From positions 29,534 through 93,533 of the forward strand of contig NZ_BCTL01000011.1 of NCBI RefSeq assembly GCF_001571265.1: a DNA stretch of 64,000 nt, written 5' to 3'. A model generated the notes under the pieces. That model did not search any database. It was not told the DNA's origin and worked only from the letters and a program-made list of their open reading frames with translations. A program made the translations under genes and the position numbers. The stretch is from Cedecea neteri NBRC 105707 = ATCC 33855 (GTDB lineage Bacteria; Pseudomonadota; Gammaproteobacteria; Enterobacterales; Enterobacteriaceae). Below, piece after piece: positions 37,954-47,425 of the stretch. The first letter of the stretch is position 1, and each line of letters begins with the position of its first letter.

Positions 37954-38610
37954 TTAGCCCCAGAATTGGGCAATGGTGCGCTTGAACTGACGAGCGGCTT
38001 CGACCGGGTTTTCCACATCACGAATGCTGCGACCGGCGATAAAGACATGGACAGGAATGCCTTTAAATAACGACAGATCCTCCAGCGCCAGCCCACCGGT
38101 TACGGTCACCTTGAAGCCCATATCAGCAAGGCGCTTTATCGCGCTAATGTCTTCCTCACTCCACGCAATACCGGCGGCCTGAGCGTCCCGACTGCGGTGG
38201 TAAACCACCTGCTGAATACCAGCCTCACGCCACGCCTGGGCCTGCTCCCACGTCCAGAAGCCGGTAAGTTCAATTTGCACATCGCCGTTAAATTCGTCGG
38301 CCACTTCAAGGGCACCTTTGGCGGTGTTGATGTCGGCACAGCAAATGACCGTTACCCAGTCCGCATTTGCTTCAAAACACATGCGCGAGAGTATTTTCCC
38401 TGCATCAGCAATTTTGGCGTCCGCCAGTACGATCTTGTGCGGATAGAGCGCTTTAAGATCGCGAACGGCGCGTACGCCTTCTGCCACGCAAAGAATGGTG
38501 CCCACCTCAATAATGTCGACCTCTTCAGCTATCAGGCTCGTTGTCCGGTAGGCATCGGCCAGAGTCTGGTTGTCCAGCGCCACTTGTAACATCGGTAATG
38601 AATGCGTCAT
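37954..38610 (-). CDS. ulaD: 3-keto-L-gulonate-6-phosphate decarboxylase UlaD
   Basis: 218 aa (E. coli 216). Orotidine monophosphate decarboxylase suprafamily: [22 protein letters not shown]-like [12 protein letters not shown], and the DAKIADAGK metal and catalytic motif. It decarboxylates 3-keto-L-gulonate 6-phosphate to L-xylulose 5-phosphate. Confidence 0.96.
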   Translation of the reverse strand: MTHSLPMLQVALDNQTLADAYRTTSLIAEEVDIIEVGTILCVAEGVRAVRDLKALYPHKIVLADAKIADAGKILSRMCFEANADWVTVICCADINTAKGALEVADEFNGDVQIELTGFWTWEQAQAWREAGIQQVVYHRSRDAQAAGIAWSEEDISAIKRLADMGFKVTVTGGLALEDLSLFKGIPVHVFIAGRSIRDVENPVEAARQFKRTIAQFWG

Positions 38611-38620
38611 TGACTAGTCC

Positions 38621-39091
38621 TTATGCAGCCGCCGTTGCGCGGTCTATTAAATCCAGCACCTCTTGCTCAGAGCGACAGGCGCGTAAACGGTCAAAGTTTT
38701 CTTCGTCTTCAAACAGGGTCACAATCTGCATGATGCCTACCTCCTGATGAGCATGGGCATCCACCGCCGCCAGCGTAATCAGGATGTCTACCGGGTCATT
38801 GTCCTCATGATTGAATATCAGCGGTGTCTTCAAGGTCACCAGCGCAAACCCCGTTTGTTTGACGCCTTCTTCCGGGCGGCCATGAGGCATAGCCAGGCCC
38901 GGCGCGATAACAAAATAAGGGCCAAACTGCGCCACGCCGTCGAGAATAGCCTGGTAGTAACGTGGTTCGACAACGCCAGCCTCTACCAGTAAATCAACGC
39001 CTATCCCTACAGCCTCCTGCCAGGTACTTGCCTCCGCCTGTATGCGTACAGAATGGTTTTGCGCCAGCGAATCACGTAGCTTCATACCCAC
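38621..39091 (-). CDS. ulaC: Ascorbate PTS EIIA component UlaC
   Basis: 156 aa (E. coli 154). PTS EIIA type 2 domain; the phosphorylated His lies in [16 protein letters not shown]. It relays phosphate from HPr to UlaB. Located 3 bp from the ulaB stop. Confidence 0.95.
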   Translation of the reverse strand: MGMKLRDSLAQNHSVRIQAEASTWQEAVGIGVDLLVEAGVVEPRYYQAILDGVAQFGPYFVIAPGLAMPHGRPEEGVKQTGFALVTLKTPLIFNHEDNDPVDILITLAAVDAHAHQEVGIMQIVTLFEDEENFDRLRACRSEQEVLDLIDRATAAA

Positions 39092-39094
39092 TCC

Positions 39095-39400
39095 TTACGT
39101 CATGTCCTGAGAGAAATGCTCGCCAATCACCGCCATCAGCTTGGGGCCGAAGTCATCAGCGGAAAGCATGTTGCGTACACCGACCACATATTTATTGCCC
39201 GTCACCGTTATTTCGCTGGCAACGTGGGTCGACGCAATGATGATGTCAGCGCCGCTCAGTTCGCTTTTGTATTCCCCCACGGCGCAGCTATTCACACTGT
39301 GGCTAACGCCTTGTTGAGTAAGAAATTGATCCACTTTCATTTTCATAATCATGGAACTGCCCTGCCCACAACCACAAACAGCGAGAATGCGTACGGTCAT
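39095..39400 (-). CDS. ulaB: Ascorbate PTS EIIB component UlaB
   Basis: The start at 39400 ([21 protein letters not shown]) follows AAAGGAATTGAG and gives 101 aa as in E. coli. The phosphocysteine is in the CGCGQGSS P-loop-like motif. It phosphorylates ascorbate as it passes through UlaA. Confidence 0.95.
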   Translation of the reverse strand: MTVRILAVCGCGQGSSMIMKMKVDQFLTQQGVSHSVNSCAVGEYKSELSGADIIIASTHVASEITVTGNKYVVGVRNMLSADDFGPKLMAVIGEHFSQDMT

Positions 39401-39413
39401 AATCTCAATTCCT

Positions 39414-40808
39414 TTAGTTAACTGAAGTTTCAGTGAGAGGATGCATATCCTCCTCCTTGCGTAACGCACGTCCGGCGAAAAACATATAAACCAGTGCGAT
39501 AGCGATAACGATGCCCATAAACCACAGGCCAAGGGTAAGCCCCTGCATCAGCGGCGGTGCAAGAATCGACCAGTCAGCCATACCCATCCAGGCGCTAAGC
39601 CCGGTGAGGTGTACCGCCCAGACGCAGCCAAAGATTTCAATCATCCCCATGGCCAGGCAAATTTTGAGCGCAGCGCGCCAGCCGCCGAAATGGTTAGCGA
39701 AGACGCCAATGGTGGCATTAGAGAAGAACATAGGAATAAAGCCCGGGATTATCATGATCGACGAGCCGCAGGCGATAAGTATTCCGACCGCGATCAGCTG
39801 GCCTACGGTGCCCCAAAGGAAGCCCCACACCACGGCATTTGGTGCGAAGCTGTAAATGGCCGCACAGTCGATGGCTAAAACGGCGCCGGGGATTAAACGC
39901 TGAGAGATACCGTTGAAAGCTTCTGAGAGTTCGGCCACAAACATGCGAACACCCTGCACGATGATGAAAATGGCCACCGCGAACTGGAAACCGGTTTGCA
40001 ATATATAGACAGACCAGTGCGTTTTTCCGGCCATAGCCTGAACGGTATCAAGGCCGAAGGAACAGAGGATTACGCCGAAGAAAAGCGTCATCACAATGGC
40101 GGTGGACACAATGTTGTCGTGGAAAATATTCAGCCAGCCGGGGAGCTTGAGATCCTCAACGCTTTCTTCTTTTTTCCCCAGCCATGGCGCAATCTTATAG
40201 GCAATCCACGAAGCAAACTGCTGCTGATGGCCAATGGAGAAACCACTGTTTTCCGTCACCTCCTGCGTCGGCTTGAACATCATATTTGAGGTGATACCCC
40301 AATAAAGCGACACCAGAACCGCAGTACAAATAATGGTGGTCCACATCGAGTAACCGAGGATAAAGAAAAAGACGGCAATGAGCCCCGCCTGCTGAAACAT
40401 GATATGGCCCGTCAGCATGATGGTACGGATGCCGGTGATGCGGCGCAGCAGTACATAGCAGATGTTCAATGCCAGCGCGAGCAGCACCGCGTATCCCACC
40501 CAGCTGTATGTATCACCCATTTTTTCAATTGTCGCCATCATAGATGCATAAGTATCTGAAATAGCGCCGTTAATGCCGTACACCTCCGACATTTTTGCCA
40601 CAACCGGCTTAAAGGTGCCGGTCAGGATGCCGGACCCCGCCTGGAGCAACATGAAGCCGATGATAGTTTTGATCGTCCCCTTGATAATCACGCTGGCGCT
40701 TTTGCGAAGCAGCAGGTAACCAAGACAGGTAACGATCCCCAACAGCAACGGGGCATTAGTCATTACCTGATCAAAAAAGAGGGTAAAGACACGATAAAGG
40801 ATCTCCAT
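39414..40808 (-). CDS. ulaA: Ascorbate PTS permease EIIC UlaA
   Basis: 464 aa (E. coli 465). Polytopic inner-membrane protein of the ascorbate-galactitol PTS superfamily, about 11 hydrophobic segments; [22 protein letters not shown] and [23 protein letters not shown] are recognisable. First gene of the ulaABCDEF operon, 13 bp from ulaB. Divergent from ulaG. Confidence 0.96.
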   Translation of the reverse strand: MEILYRVFTLFFDQVMTNAPLLLGIVTCLGYLLLRKSASVIIKGTIKTIIGFMLLQAGSGILTGTFKPVVAKMSEVYGINGAISDTYASMMATIEKMGDTYSWVGYAVLLALALNICYVLLRRITGIRTIMLTGHIMFQQAGLIAVFFFILGYSMWTTIICTAVLVSLYWGITSNMMFKPTQEVTENSGFSIGHQQQFASWIAYKIAPWLGKKEESVEDLKLPGWLNIFHDNIVSTAIVMTLFFGVILCSFGLDTVQAMAGKTHWSVYILQTGFQFAVAIFIIVQGVRMFVAELSEAFNGISQRLIPGAVLAIDCAAIYSFAPNAVVWGFLWGTVGQLIAVGILIACGSSIMIIPGFIPMFFSNATIGVFANHFGGWRAALKICLAMGMIEIFGCVWAVHLTGLSAWMGMADWSILAPPLMQGLTLGLWFMGIVIAIALVYMFFAGRALRKEEDMHPLTETSVN

Positions 40809-41174
40809 AAAGCTCTCCGTAGGGTGGTCGCTTCCTGCTTGCTTACAAACAGGCGGATTGAAAATGCACCTACACTCTATTTTTCAAAAATAATCACAAC
40901 AAGATCAAATATGATTATTTGTGAGATATCCCGCAATTTATTTCCTCACCGCCTTAAAGTGGTGACTTTCATCTTTTAAACAACAAAAATAACCCTTTAG
41001 AATCATAAGAATAGAAAACAAAAAGCATTTTAATTGTTTATAATCAAGCTCCTTGTCTTCTTTAAAATCTCAGCCACTCGATCAAAAAACGCTTCTTCTC
41101 GATGATTATTCATGTCAATATAAATCATTATTTATCATTTTGTGATTATATCGTGACTAGAAAGGAGATATCCG
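40809..41174. promoter_or_regulatory. ulaA-ulaG divergent control region
   Basis: 366 bp, very AT-rich, no gene. A TGTGATTATT-like motif recurs in both orientations: 40889-40898, 40912-40923, 41103-41110, 41123-41130 and 41141-41150, clustered near each start codon. In E. coli this region is bound by UlaR, CRP and IHF; the repeats are candidate UlaR sites. Confidence 0.55.
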
Positions 41175-42239
41175 ATGAGTAAAGTTGCTTCGATTACCCG
41201 CGAATCCTGGATCCTGAATACTTTTCCTGAGTGGGGCTGCTGGCTTAATGAAGAGATTGAGCAAGAGGTTGTTGCGCCGGGTACATTTGCAATGTGGTGG
41301 CTTGGCTGTACGGGAATTTGGTTAAAATCCCAGGGGGGAGCAAACATCTGCGTGGATTTTTGGTGCGGTACCGGAAAACAGAGTCACGCTAACCCGTTAA
41401 TGAAAGCAGGCCATCAGATGCAGCGCATGGCGGGCGTTAAGAATCTCCAGCCGAATCTTCGCACGACGCCATTTGTACTCGATCCTTTCGCGATTCGCGA
41501 GATCGATGCCGTGCTGGCTACGCACGATCACAACGATCATATTGATGTAAACGTTGCCGCTGCCGTCTTGCAAAACTGTGCCACAGACGTGCCTTTTATC
41601 GGGCCACAAACCTGCGTGGATATCTGGATTAGCTGGGGCGTGCCGCGCGAACGCTGCATCGTAATGAAGCCGGGTGACGTGGTGAAAGTAAAAGATACCG
41701 AAATCCATGCCCTCGATGCATTTGACCGTACCGCACTGATTACGCTGCCTGTTGAGCAGAAGGCTGCAGGCATATTGCCCGACGGCATGGATGAACGCGC
41801 GGTAAATTACCTCTTCAAAACTCCAGGAGGAACGCTCTATCACAGCGGGGACTCTCACTACTCTAACTACTACGCGAAACACGGGAACGAGCACAAAATC
41901 GATATAGCATTAGGTTCCTATGGCGAGAACCCGCGCGGCATTACTGACAAAATGACCAGTGCCGATATTCTTCGCATGGCCGAATCCCTTAACGCAAAAG
42001 TCGTTATCCCTTTTCATCATGATATTTGGTCTAATTTTCAGGCCGACCCACGGGAGATCCGCGTGCTGTGGGAAATGAAAAAAGATCGTTTAAAATACGG
42101 CTTTAAGCCGTTCATTTGGCAGGTAGGCGGCAAATTCACCTGGCCACAGGATAAAGATAACTTTGAATACCACTACCCACGCGGATTTGATGACTGCTTT
42201 ATCCTTGAGCCAGATTTACCGTTTAAGTCATTCCTGTGA
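41175..42239 (+). CDS. ulaG: L-ascorbate-6-phosphate lactonase UlaG
   Basis: 354 aa as in E. coli. Metallo-beta-lactamase fold with the metal motif THDHNDHID near residue 115 and later [11 protein letters not shown] and [10 protein letters not shown]. It opens L-ascorbate 6-phosphate to 3-keto-L-gulonate 6-phosphate in the cytosol. AGAAAGGAGATATCCG precedes the ATG. Divergent from ulaABCDEF. Confidence 0.97.
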   Translation: MSKVASITRESWILNTFPEWGCWLNEEIEQEVVAPGTFAMWWLGCTGIWLKSQGGANICVDFWCGTGKQSHANPLMKAGHQMQRMAGVKNLQPNLRTTPFVLDPFAIREIDAVLATHDHNDHIDVNVAAAVLQNCATDVPFIGPQTCVDIWISWGVPRERCIVMKPGDVVKVKDTEIHALDAFDRTALITLPVEQKAAGILPDGMDERAVNYLFKTPGGTLYHSGDSHYSNYYAKHGNEHKIDIALGSYGENPRGITDKMTSADILRMAESLNAKVVIPFHHDIWSNFQADPREIRVLWEMKKDRLKYGFKPFIWQVGGKFTWPQDKDNFEYHYPRGFDDCFILEPDLPFKSFL

Positions 42240-42242
42240 TGC

Positions 42243-42268
42243 AAAGCCGGACACAGGTCCGGCTTTTT
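42243..42268 (+). terminator. Terminator of ulaG
   Basis: AAAGCCGGAC pairs with GTCCGGCTTT around ACAG, then TT. It separates ulaG from ulaR, which therefore has its own promoter in the next 70 bp. Confidence 0.85.
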
Positions 42269-42338
42269 CGTTTATCCATAGGTATTTCAAACATTTTCAA
42301 ATATCATCTTTCTCTATCATCTCTCATCGGAACTACGC

Positions 42339-43094
42339 ATGACAGAAGCACAGCGCCACCAGATCTTGCTCGATCTGCTACAACAATCCGGGTTTATTAC
42401 GGTTGAACAGGCAATTGAACGTCTGGGCGTTTCTCCGGCAACAGCGAGGAGAGACATTAACAAGCTCGATGAGAGCGGCAAACTGAAGAAAGTTCGCAAC
42501 GGCGCAGAGGCGATTACACAGCAACGCCCGCGGTGGACGCCGATGAATATTCATCTGGCTCAGAATCATGATGAAAAAATACGCATCGCCAACGCCGCAT
42601 CACAGTTGGTGAACCCCGGAGAAAGCGTAGTGATTAACTGCGGATCCACAGCGTTCTTACTCGGCCAACAGATTTGCGGCAAACCGGTACAAATCATCAC
42701 CAACTACTTACCGCTGGCAAATTATCTTATCGAGGAGGAACACGACAGTGTGGTCATCATGGGCGGCCAGTACAATAAGAGCCACTCGATTACGCTCGGC
42801 CCGCAGGAGAGTGAAACGTCGCTGTACGCAGGACACTGGATGTTCACCAGCGGAAAAGGACTTACTGCTGAAGGGCTATATAAAACCGATATGCTTACCG
42901 CTATGGCGGAACAGAAAATGCTCAGCGTAGTGGGGAAACTTGCCGTACTAGTCGATAGCAGTAAAGTGGGGCAACGGGCTGGTATGCTTTTTAGCCGTAC
43001 AGACCAGATAGACCTGGTCATCACCGGCAAGCAGGCCGACCCTGAAGTCGTAAAAAAACTTCAGGAACGTGGTGTGAAAGTGATGCTGGTCTAG
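42339..43094 (+). CDS. ulaR: DeoR-family repressor UlaR
   Basis: 251 aa as in E. coli. DeoR helix-turn-helix at residues 6-60 ([39 protein letters not shown]) and a C-terminal sugar-phosphate sensing domain. It represses the ula operons; L-ascorbate 6-phosphate relieves it. It ends 2 bp from the convergent yjfP, with no terminator between. Confidence 0.95.
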   Translation: MTEAQRHQILLDLLQQSGFITVEQAIERLGVSPATARRDINKLDESGKLKKVRNGAEAITQQRPRWTPMNIHLAQNHDEKIRIANAASQLVNPGESVVINCGSTAFLLGQQICGKPVQIITNYLPLANYLIEEEHDSVVIMGGQYNKSHSITLGPQESETSLYAGHWMFTSGKGLTAEGLYKTDMLTAMAEQKMLSVVGKLAVLVDSSKVGQRAGMLFSRTDQIDLVITGKQADPEVVKKLQERGVKVMLV

Positions 43095-43096
43095 CG

Positions 43097-43825
43097 TTAG
43101 AGGTAGCGGGCGAAAAACTGGCTCGCGGCTTCTAACGCTTCGGGCGTGATGCGATGTTTAACGCCCGCTTCCCATACACAAGTCAGGTTCTGGTCCAGCT
43201 TGTTAGCCGCCAGAGCCTGCTGCAATCTGAACGTTTCGACGGCAGGCACCACATCATCTTCTTCGCCATGCCAGAGCAACAGCGGCCTGTTGCCCAGTTC
43301 TGCAAGCCGTTCACCGACATCGTAATCCTTCAGGCTTACGATAACCTTTTCACGCACATCCACCAAAGGTGGAAACAGCGTTTGCGCCAACGTCGTAAAA
43401 TAGCCCGATCCCATCAGGCTGGCGACGCAGCGCACTTCAGGGTGCCGAGCCATAATCCCCAGCGCCGTCATTCCTCCCATTGAAGCCCCACCGACGGCAA
43501 GCCTGCCTTCAGTAACGCCGCCGGTGTTCATTAATGCCCGATAGAGAGCCGAGAATTCATCAATGCTGTTTTTTAATATCGGCCAGAATTGCTGCAGGCG
43601 AGCATGAGCGTCGCCGCTGTAGCGAGCCCCGTGGTCAAGAGCATCCGGCATAACAACACGGAATCCCTGCTGCGCCAGCGCTACCGCGAAATAGCTATAA
43701 ACCAGCTTTGAGGAGGTAAAACCGTGGTAGAAGATAACCGTCGGCAGCGGAGACTGCTTCATTCCGGCAGGTGCCGCGTGCAGCACTTCAACATCGGCTA
43801 ACCGCTCATTATAAATTTCGATCAT
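43097..43825 (-). CDS. yjfP: Carboxylesterase YjfP
   Basis: 242 aa (E. coli 249). Alpha/beta hydrolase: oxyanion HGFTSSK, nucleophile elbow GGASMGG (Ser115), acid HGEEDDVVP and C-terminal His in GVKHRI. E. coli YjfP hydrolyses short acyl esters. Cytosolic. Position next to ulaR matches E. coli. Confidence 0.92.
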   Translation of the reverse strand: MIEIYNERLADVEVLHAAPAGMKQSPLPTVIFYHGFTSSKLVYSYFAVALAQQGFRVVMPDALDHGARYSGDAHARLQQFWPILKNSIDEFSALYRALMNTGGVTEGRLAVGGASMGGMTALGIMARHPEVRCVASLMGSGYFTTLAQTLFPPLVDVREKVIVSLKDYDVGERLAELGNRPLLLWHGEEDDVVPAVETFRLQQALAANKLDQNLTCVWEAGVKHRITPEALEAASQFFARYL

Positions 43826-43991
43826 CTTCTCTTCTCCTACGGTGAAATATCAGGGAAAGTAACTCGCGTTAGGGATTATTGTAACGATGAGATCCAGTTA
43901 TCGATTTTCATTCGAAAGTCAGAGAAAAGCGCGCCTGAGATAACAAATCGGGAACATTCCCCCTTTTCAGCGCTAAACCCGGAACTACACT

Positions 43992-44321
43992 ATGATCGTC
44001 AAGAAACGAGAAACCATCATGCCACGGCTATCCGTACTATTTATGGCGGCGTTACTCAGCGCCTGCAGCGTGCTTCAGGGTACACCGCAACCAGCACCGT
44101 CGCCGACGAATTATCCGCAGGAAATACAGCGCTCTCAGACTGCGGAATTAATAAAAATAGGCACCGTGACCGCCGTGGTACGTGGCTCTCCTATGGACTC
44201 AGAAGCCATTATTAAGAAGAAAGCCGCAGCAGCAAAAGCCGATTATTATCTCATCATTATGAATGATGAAACGGTTATCCCAGGCCAGTGGTATTCGCAG
44301 GCTATTTTGTATCGAAAATAG
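43992..44321 (+). CDS. bsmA: BsmA (YjfO), DUF1471 lipoprotein
   Basis: 109 aa from the ATG at 43992 (CCGGAA seven bases upstream); an ATG at 44019 is also in frame. Either start gives a lipobox LLSAC after a hydrophobic stretch. The C-terminal DUF1471 domain is AELIKIGTVTAVVRGSPMDSEAIIKKKAAAAKADYYLIIM. In E. coli BsmA is tied to biofilm and acid or peroxide stress. Followed by the paralogue yjfN. Confidence 0.87.
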   Translation: MIVKKRETIMPRLSVLFMAALLSACSVLQGTPQPAPSPTNYPQEIQRSQTAELIKIGTVTAVVRGSPMDSEAIIKKKAAAAKADYYLIIMNDETVIPGQWYSQAILYRK

Positions 44322-44479
44322 CCCGGCCCGATAGCCGTTATTTATTGATATTTACACAGCTTTTCGCCGCTTGATCGTTTCTTATGCACAATGGACCTCG
44401 CCCTCAGGAAGCGGGGGTCAGCTTTGAGTAAGCGAAGGATTGCCCTGTCACTTCGGGGTAAAATGATAAGGAACTGACA

Positions 44480-44755
44480 ATGAAACGATCTCTTGCCTTA
44501 ACGACACTGCTGTTATCTGTTGGCCTCATTCCGACTCTGGCGCAGTCCGCCGAGTTTGCCAGCGCGGACTGCGTAACGGGCCTTAATGAAATCGGATTAA
44601 TTTCGGTAAATGACATTGCCGGCAGCCCGCAGGACGTCGAACGAATGATCGCGCTGAAAGCCGACGAGCAAGGTGCTTCCTGGTACCGTATTATTCAGAT
44701 GCAGGAAAATTCTCTGGCCGATAGCTGGCGAGCACAGGCCATTCTTTACGCATAA
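44480..44755 (+). CDS. yjfN: YjfN, DUF1471 periplasmic protein
   Basis: 91 aa as in E. coli, AAGGAACTGACA before the ATG. Signal peptide (MKRSLALTTLLLSVGLIPTLAQSA) and DUF1471 domain (LNEIGLISVNDIAGSPQDVERMIALKADEQGASWYRII). E. coli YjfN has been linked to stimulation of the protease DegP. Convergent with aidB, 15 bp apart. Confidence 0.9.
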   Translation: MKRSLALTTLLLSVGLIPTLAQSAEFASADCVTGLNEIGLISVNDIAGSPQDVERMIALKADEQGASWYRIIQMQENSLADSWRAQAILYA

Positions 44756-44770
44756 AGTCCCGCCATTTTA

Positions 44771-46405
44771 TTAAGCCACGCCTCCCGTTGCCCGCAGCAG
44801 CGCATCACTGATGACCTGCTCGGGCAAAAGCGATTCTCCCCGATCGTCCAGCATCATCCGACACCAGGCTTCTGCTGCCGGGGGTGAAAGTGATTTAAGC
44901 AATTGCGCCCCACAGGCGAGATTAGCCAGCTGCTGCGTAATTTCTCTGCCCCGCTCCTCCTGAGGCTTCCGCAAACGCTGCTGTAGCTGTCGCCAGCTGC
45001 GATCGAAATGTCGGTTTTGCCCTTTAACCTCATCAAACTCGTTAGACAGCATTTCCATTACCGCAGGCTGTTTGGCCAGCACGCGCAGCACATCGAGGCT
45101 CATAATATTGCCCGAGCCTTCCCAAATGCTGTTCACCGGCATTTCACGATACAGACGCGGCAACTCGCTCTCTTCGCAGTAGCCCACGCCGCCCAGGACT
45201 TCCATCGCTTCAGCCACAAAAGGGATCCCTGCTTTGCAGATGCTGAATTTCGCGGCCGGGGTAAACAATCGGCTGTAAGCCAGTTGCTGAGGGTCACCGG
45301 GCAACTCCCATGCCCGCGCAAGACGGAAAAGAAATGCCGTCTGGCCTTCAAGCTGCAGCGCCATTTTTCCCAGCAACTGACGCATCATCGGCTGTTCGAT
45401 AAGCGTCTTGCCAAAGGCCTGTCGCTGCAGGGCGTGACACAAGGCCACCGACAACGCACGTCGCATCAGGCCGTGACTGCCGAGCGCGCAGTCGAAGCGG
45501 GTAAACCCGCCCATTTTCAGAATATGGCGTACGCCTTCACCTTCCTCACCAACAAGCCAGGCGGTGGCGTCACAAAACTCGACTTCACTGCTGGCGTTTG
45601 AACGGTTACCCAGCTTGTCCTTGAGCCGTTCAAGACGAACGGCGTTGCGCTGGCCGTCGGGCAGAATGCGCGGTAAGAAGAAGCAAGAAAGCCCGCCCTT
45701 AGCCTGAGCAAGCACCAGATGCGCATCGCTTTGCGGCACGGAGAAAAACCATTTGTGCCCCACCAGCCGGTAAGCTTCACCAGAACCTCTGCCAGCCAGC
45801 GGCTCGGCACGAGTGGTGTTACTGAGCACGTCGGAACCGCCCTGTTTCTCAGTCATCCCCATGCCAATCAGCAGACCACGTTTTTGGGCGCCTGGCAGCA
45901 GGTGTGCGTCATAACGATCGCTCAGCAAGGGCTTGCGCCAGGCTTCAAAGACTTTGGGTAAGTGCTGAAGTAGCAACGGCGTTGCGCCAAAGGTCATGGT
46001 GATCGGACAAAGCGTTCCCGCCTCAACCTGAGCGTGCTGAATAAACCGGGCGGCGCGCGCGACAAAAGTCCCCTGCCGCGCGTCTTCTTGCCAGGGCAGG
46101 TTGTGAACCCGATTCGCAAACAAACCTTGCATCAGCAGATGCCAGGCGGGGTGAAAGCGAACGTCGTCCAGTCGCTCGCCGCAGGCGTCAAACCGCAGCA
46201 GCTCAGGAGGATTGATATTTGCCAGTCGGCCCAGCTCCAGAGATTCTGCAGAACCCAACTGCTGGCCGATGCTGGCCAGAAGTTCGACGTCCCAGCCAGC
46301 GCCTTCACGAACCACGGCTTCTCGTAGCGGGATATCTGAAAGAAAAAGATTACTGTTGCTGAGGGGGTTGGGTTGATTAAAAACGGTGTGAGTTTGCCAG
46401 CGCAT
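44771..46405 (-). CDS. aidB: AidB, acyl-CoA dehydrogenase-like alkylation response protein
   Basis: The start at 46405 (MRWQTHTVFNQPNPLSNSN) follows GGAGGGAACAGT and gives 544 aa (E. coli 541). FAD-binding acyl-CoA dehydrogenase fold: GMGMTEKQGGSDV, HKWFFSVPQSDAHLVLAQ, REMPVNSIWEGSGNIMSLDVLRV, and a C-terminal DNA-binding region. Part of the Ada adaptive response in E. coli. It is directly downstream of rlmB; the E. coli genes yjfIJKLMC between them are absent. Confidence 0.95.
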   Translation of the reverse strand: MRWQTHTVFNQPNPLSNSNLFLSDIPLREAVVREGAGWDVELLASIGQQLGSAESLELGRLANINPPELLRFDACGERLDDVRFHPAWHLLMQGLFANRVHNLPWQEDARQGTFVARAARFIQHAQVEAGTLCPITMTFGATPLLLQHLPKVFEAWRKPLLSDRYDAHLLPGAQKRGLLIGMGMTEKQGGSDVLSNTTRAEPLAGRGSGEAYRLVGHKWFFSVPQSDAHLVLAQAKGGLSCFFLPRILPDGQRNAVRLERLKDKLGNRSNASSEVEFCDATAWLVGEEGEGVRHILKMGGFTRFDCALGSHGLMRRALSVALCHALQRQAFGKTLIEQPMMRQLLGKMALQLEGQTAFLFRLARAWELPGDPQQLAYSRLFTPAAKFSICKAGIPFVAEAMEVLGGVGYCEESELPRLYREMPVNSIWEGSGNIMSLDVLRVLAKQPAVMEMLSNEFDEVKGQNRHFDRSWRQLQQRLRKPQEERGREITQQLANLACGAQLLKSLSPPAAEAWCRMMLDDRGESLLPEQVISDALLRATGGVA

Positions 46406-46513
46406 ACTGTTCCCTCCATCTGTGGCAATGCCAGTAAGTATGGACGGAGATGCGGGTTCTGCGCGGAGGGGGATCACAAACGGGGTGTTTCCACCCCATT
46501 CAAATAACGCGGC

Positions 46514-47245
46514 TTAACCGCGCTGGCGCACGATTTCGAACAGGCAAACGCCGGTGGCAACCGACACGTTCAAAGAAGAAACGGTCCCGGCCATAGGGAT
46601 GCTGACCAGCTCGTCACAGTGCTCGCGAGTCAGACGGCGCATACCTTCGCCTTCCGCGCCCATCACCAGCGCCATTGGGCCAGTAAATTTGCTCTGGAAC
46701 AGAGTATGGTCCGCTTCACCAGCGGTGCCGACAATCCAGACGTTCTCTTCCTGCAGCAGGCGCATGGTGCGGGCCAGGTTGGTGACGCGGATCAGCGGCA
46801 CATTCTCCGCCGCGCCACAGGCAACTTTTTTCGCCGTCGCGTTCAGCTGCGCGGAGCGATCCTTCGGGACGATAACCGCATGAACCCCGGCAGCATCTGC
46901 GCTACGCAGGCAGGCACCAAGGTTATGCGGATCGGTTACACCGTCCAGGATCAGCAGGAACGGACGTTCGTGTTCGGCGATCAGATCGGGCAGATCGTTT
47001 TCCTGATACTGGCGGCCCGGCTTCACGCGGGCAATGATGCCCTGGTGTACCGCGCCTTCGGCTTTCTCGTCGAGCCACTGGCGATTTGCCACCTGCACCG
47101 GGATCCCCTGCGCTTCAACAGCGTGGATCAGCGGCATCAGGCGCTTGTCTTCGCGACCTTTCAGGATAAAGACTTCCTGAAAACGCTGCGGAGCACGTTC
47201 AAGCAGGGCCTGGACGGCGTGAATGCCGTAAATAATTTCACTCAT
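46514..47245 (-). CDS. rlmB: 23S rRNA (guanosine(2251)-2'-O)-methyltransferase RlmB
   Basis: The start at 47245 ([19 protein letters not shown]) gives 243 aa as in E. coli. SpoU/TrmH knot methyltransferase: [74 protein letters not shown]. It methylates the 2'-O of G2251 in the P-loop of 23S rRNA. Downstream of rnr, separated by a palindromic repeat. Confidence 0.97.
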   Translation of the reverse strand: MSEIIYGIHAVQALLERAPQRFQEVFILKGREDKRLMPLIHAVEAQGIPVQVANRQWLDEKAEGAVHQGIIARVKPGRQYQENDLPDLIAEHERPFLLILDGVTDPHNLGACLRSADAAGVHAVIVPKDRSAQLNATAKKVACGAAENVPLIRVTNLARTMRLLQEENVWIVGTAGEADHTLFQSKFTGPMALVMGAEGEGMRRLTREHCDELVSIPMAGTVSSLNVSVATGVCLFEIVRQRG

Positions 47246-47307
47246 CGATATCACTCATTGCGGACGAGGGTTCGCCCGTGTTGGTTTGTTCATGGTCTGG
47301 ATTTAGC

Positions 47308-47420
47308 CCCTCACCCCGGCCCTCTCCCCAAAGGGGCGAGGGGGGGAAACGATAAAAGCATACATTATCGTTCTGTTTACCCCCTCTCCCTTTCCAGGAG
47401 GGACTACGTCAGGGTGAGGG
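47308..47420. repeat. Long imperfect palindrome (repetitive-element-like) between rnr and rlmB
   Basis: Outer arms CCCTCACCC (47308-47316) and GGGTGAGGG (47412-47420) enclose further complementary segments: CCCTCTCCCC with GGGGCGAGGG locally, and GGGGGAAACGATAA with TTATCGTT..TTTACCCCC around AGCATACA. Such C-rich palindromes recur in enterobacterial intergenic spaces. It may form a stable mRNA structure within the rnr-rlmB transcript. Confidence 0.7.
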
Positions 47421-47425
47421 TAATA

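Noticed and set aside
41141..41157. CRP site before ulaG (TGTGATTATATCGTGA)
   Set aside because: The second half lacks TCACA, so it does not meet the CRP consensus; kept only as part of the repeated motif.
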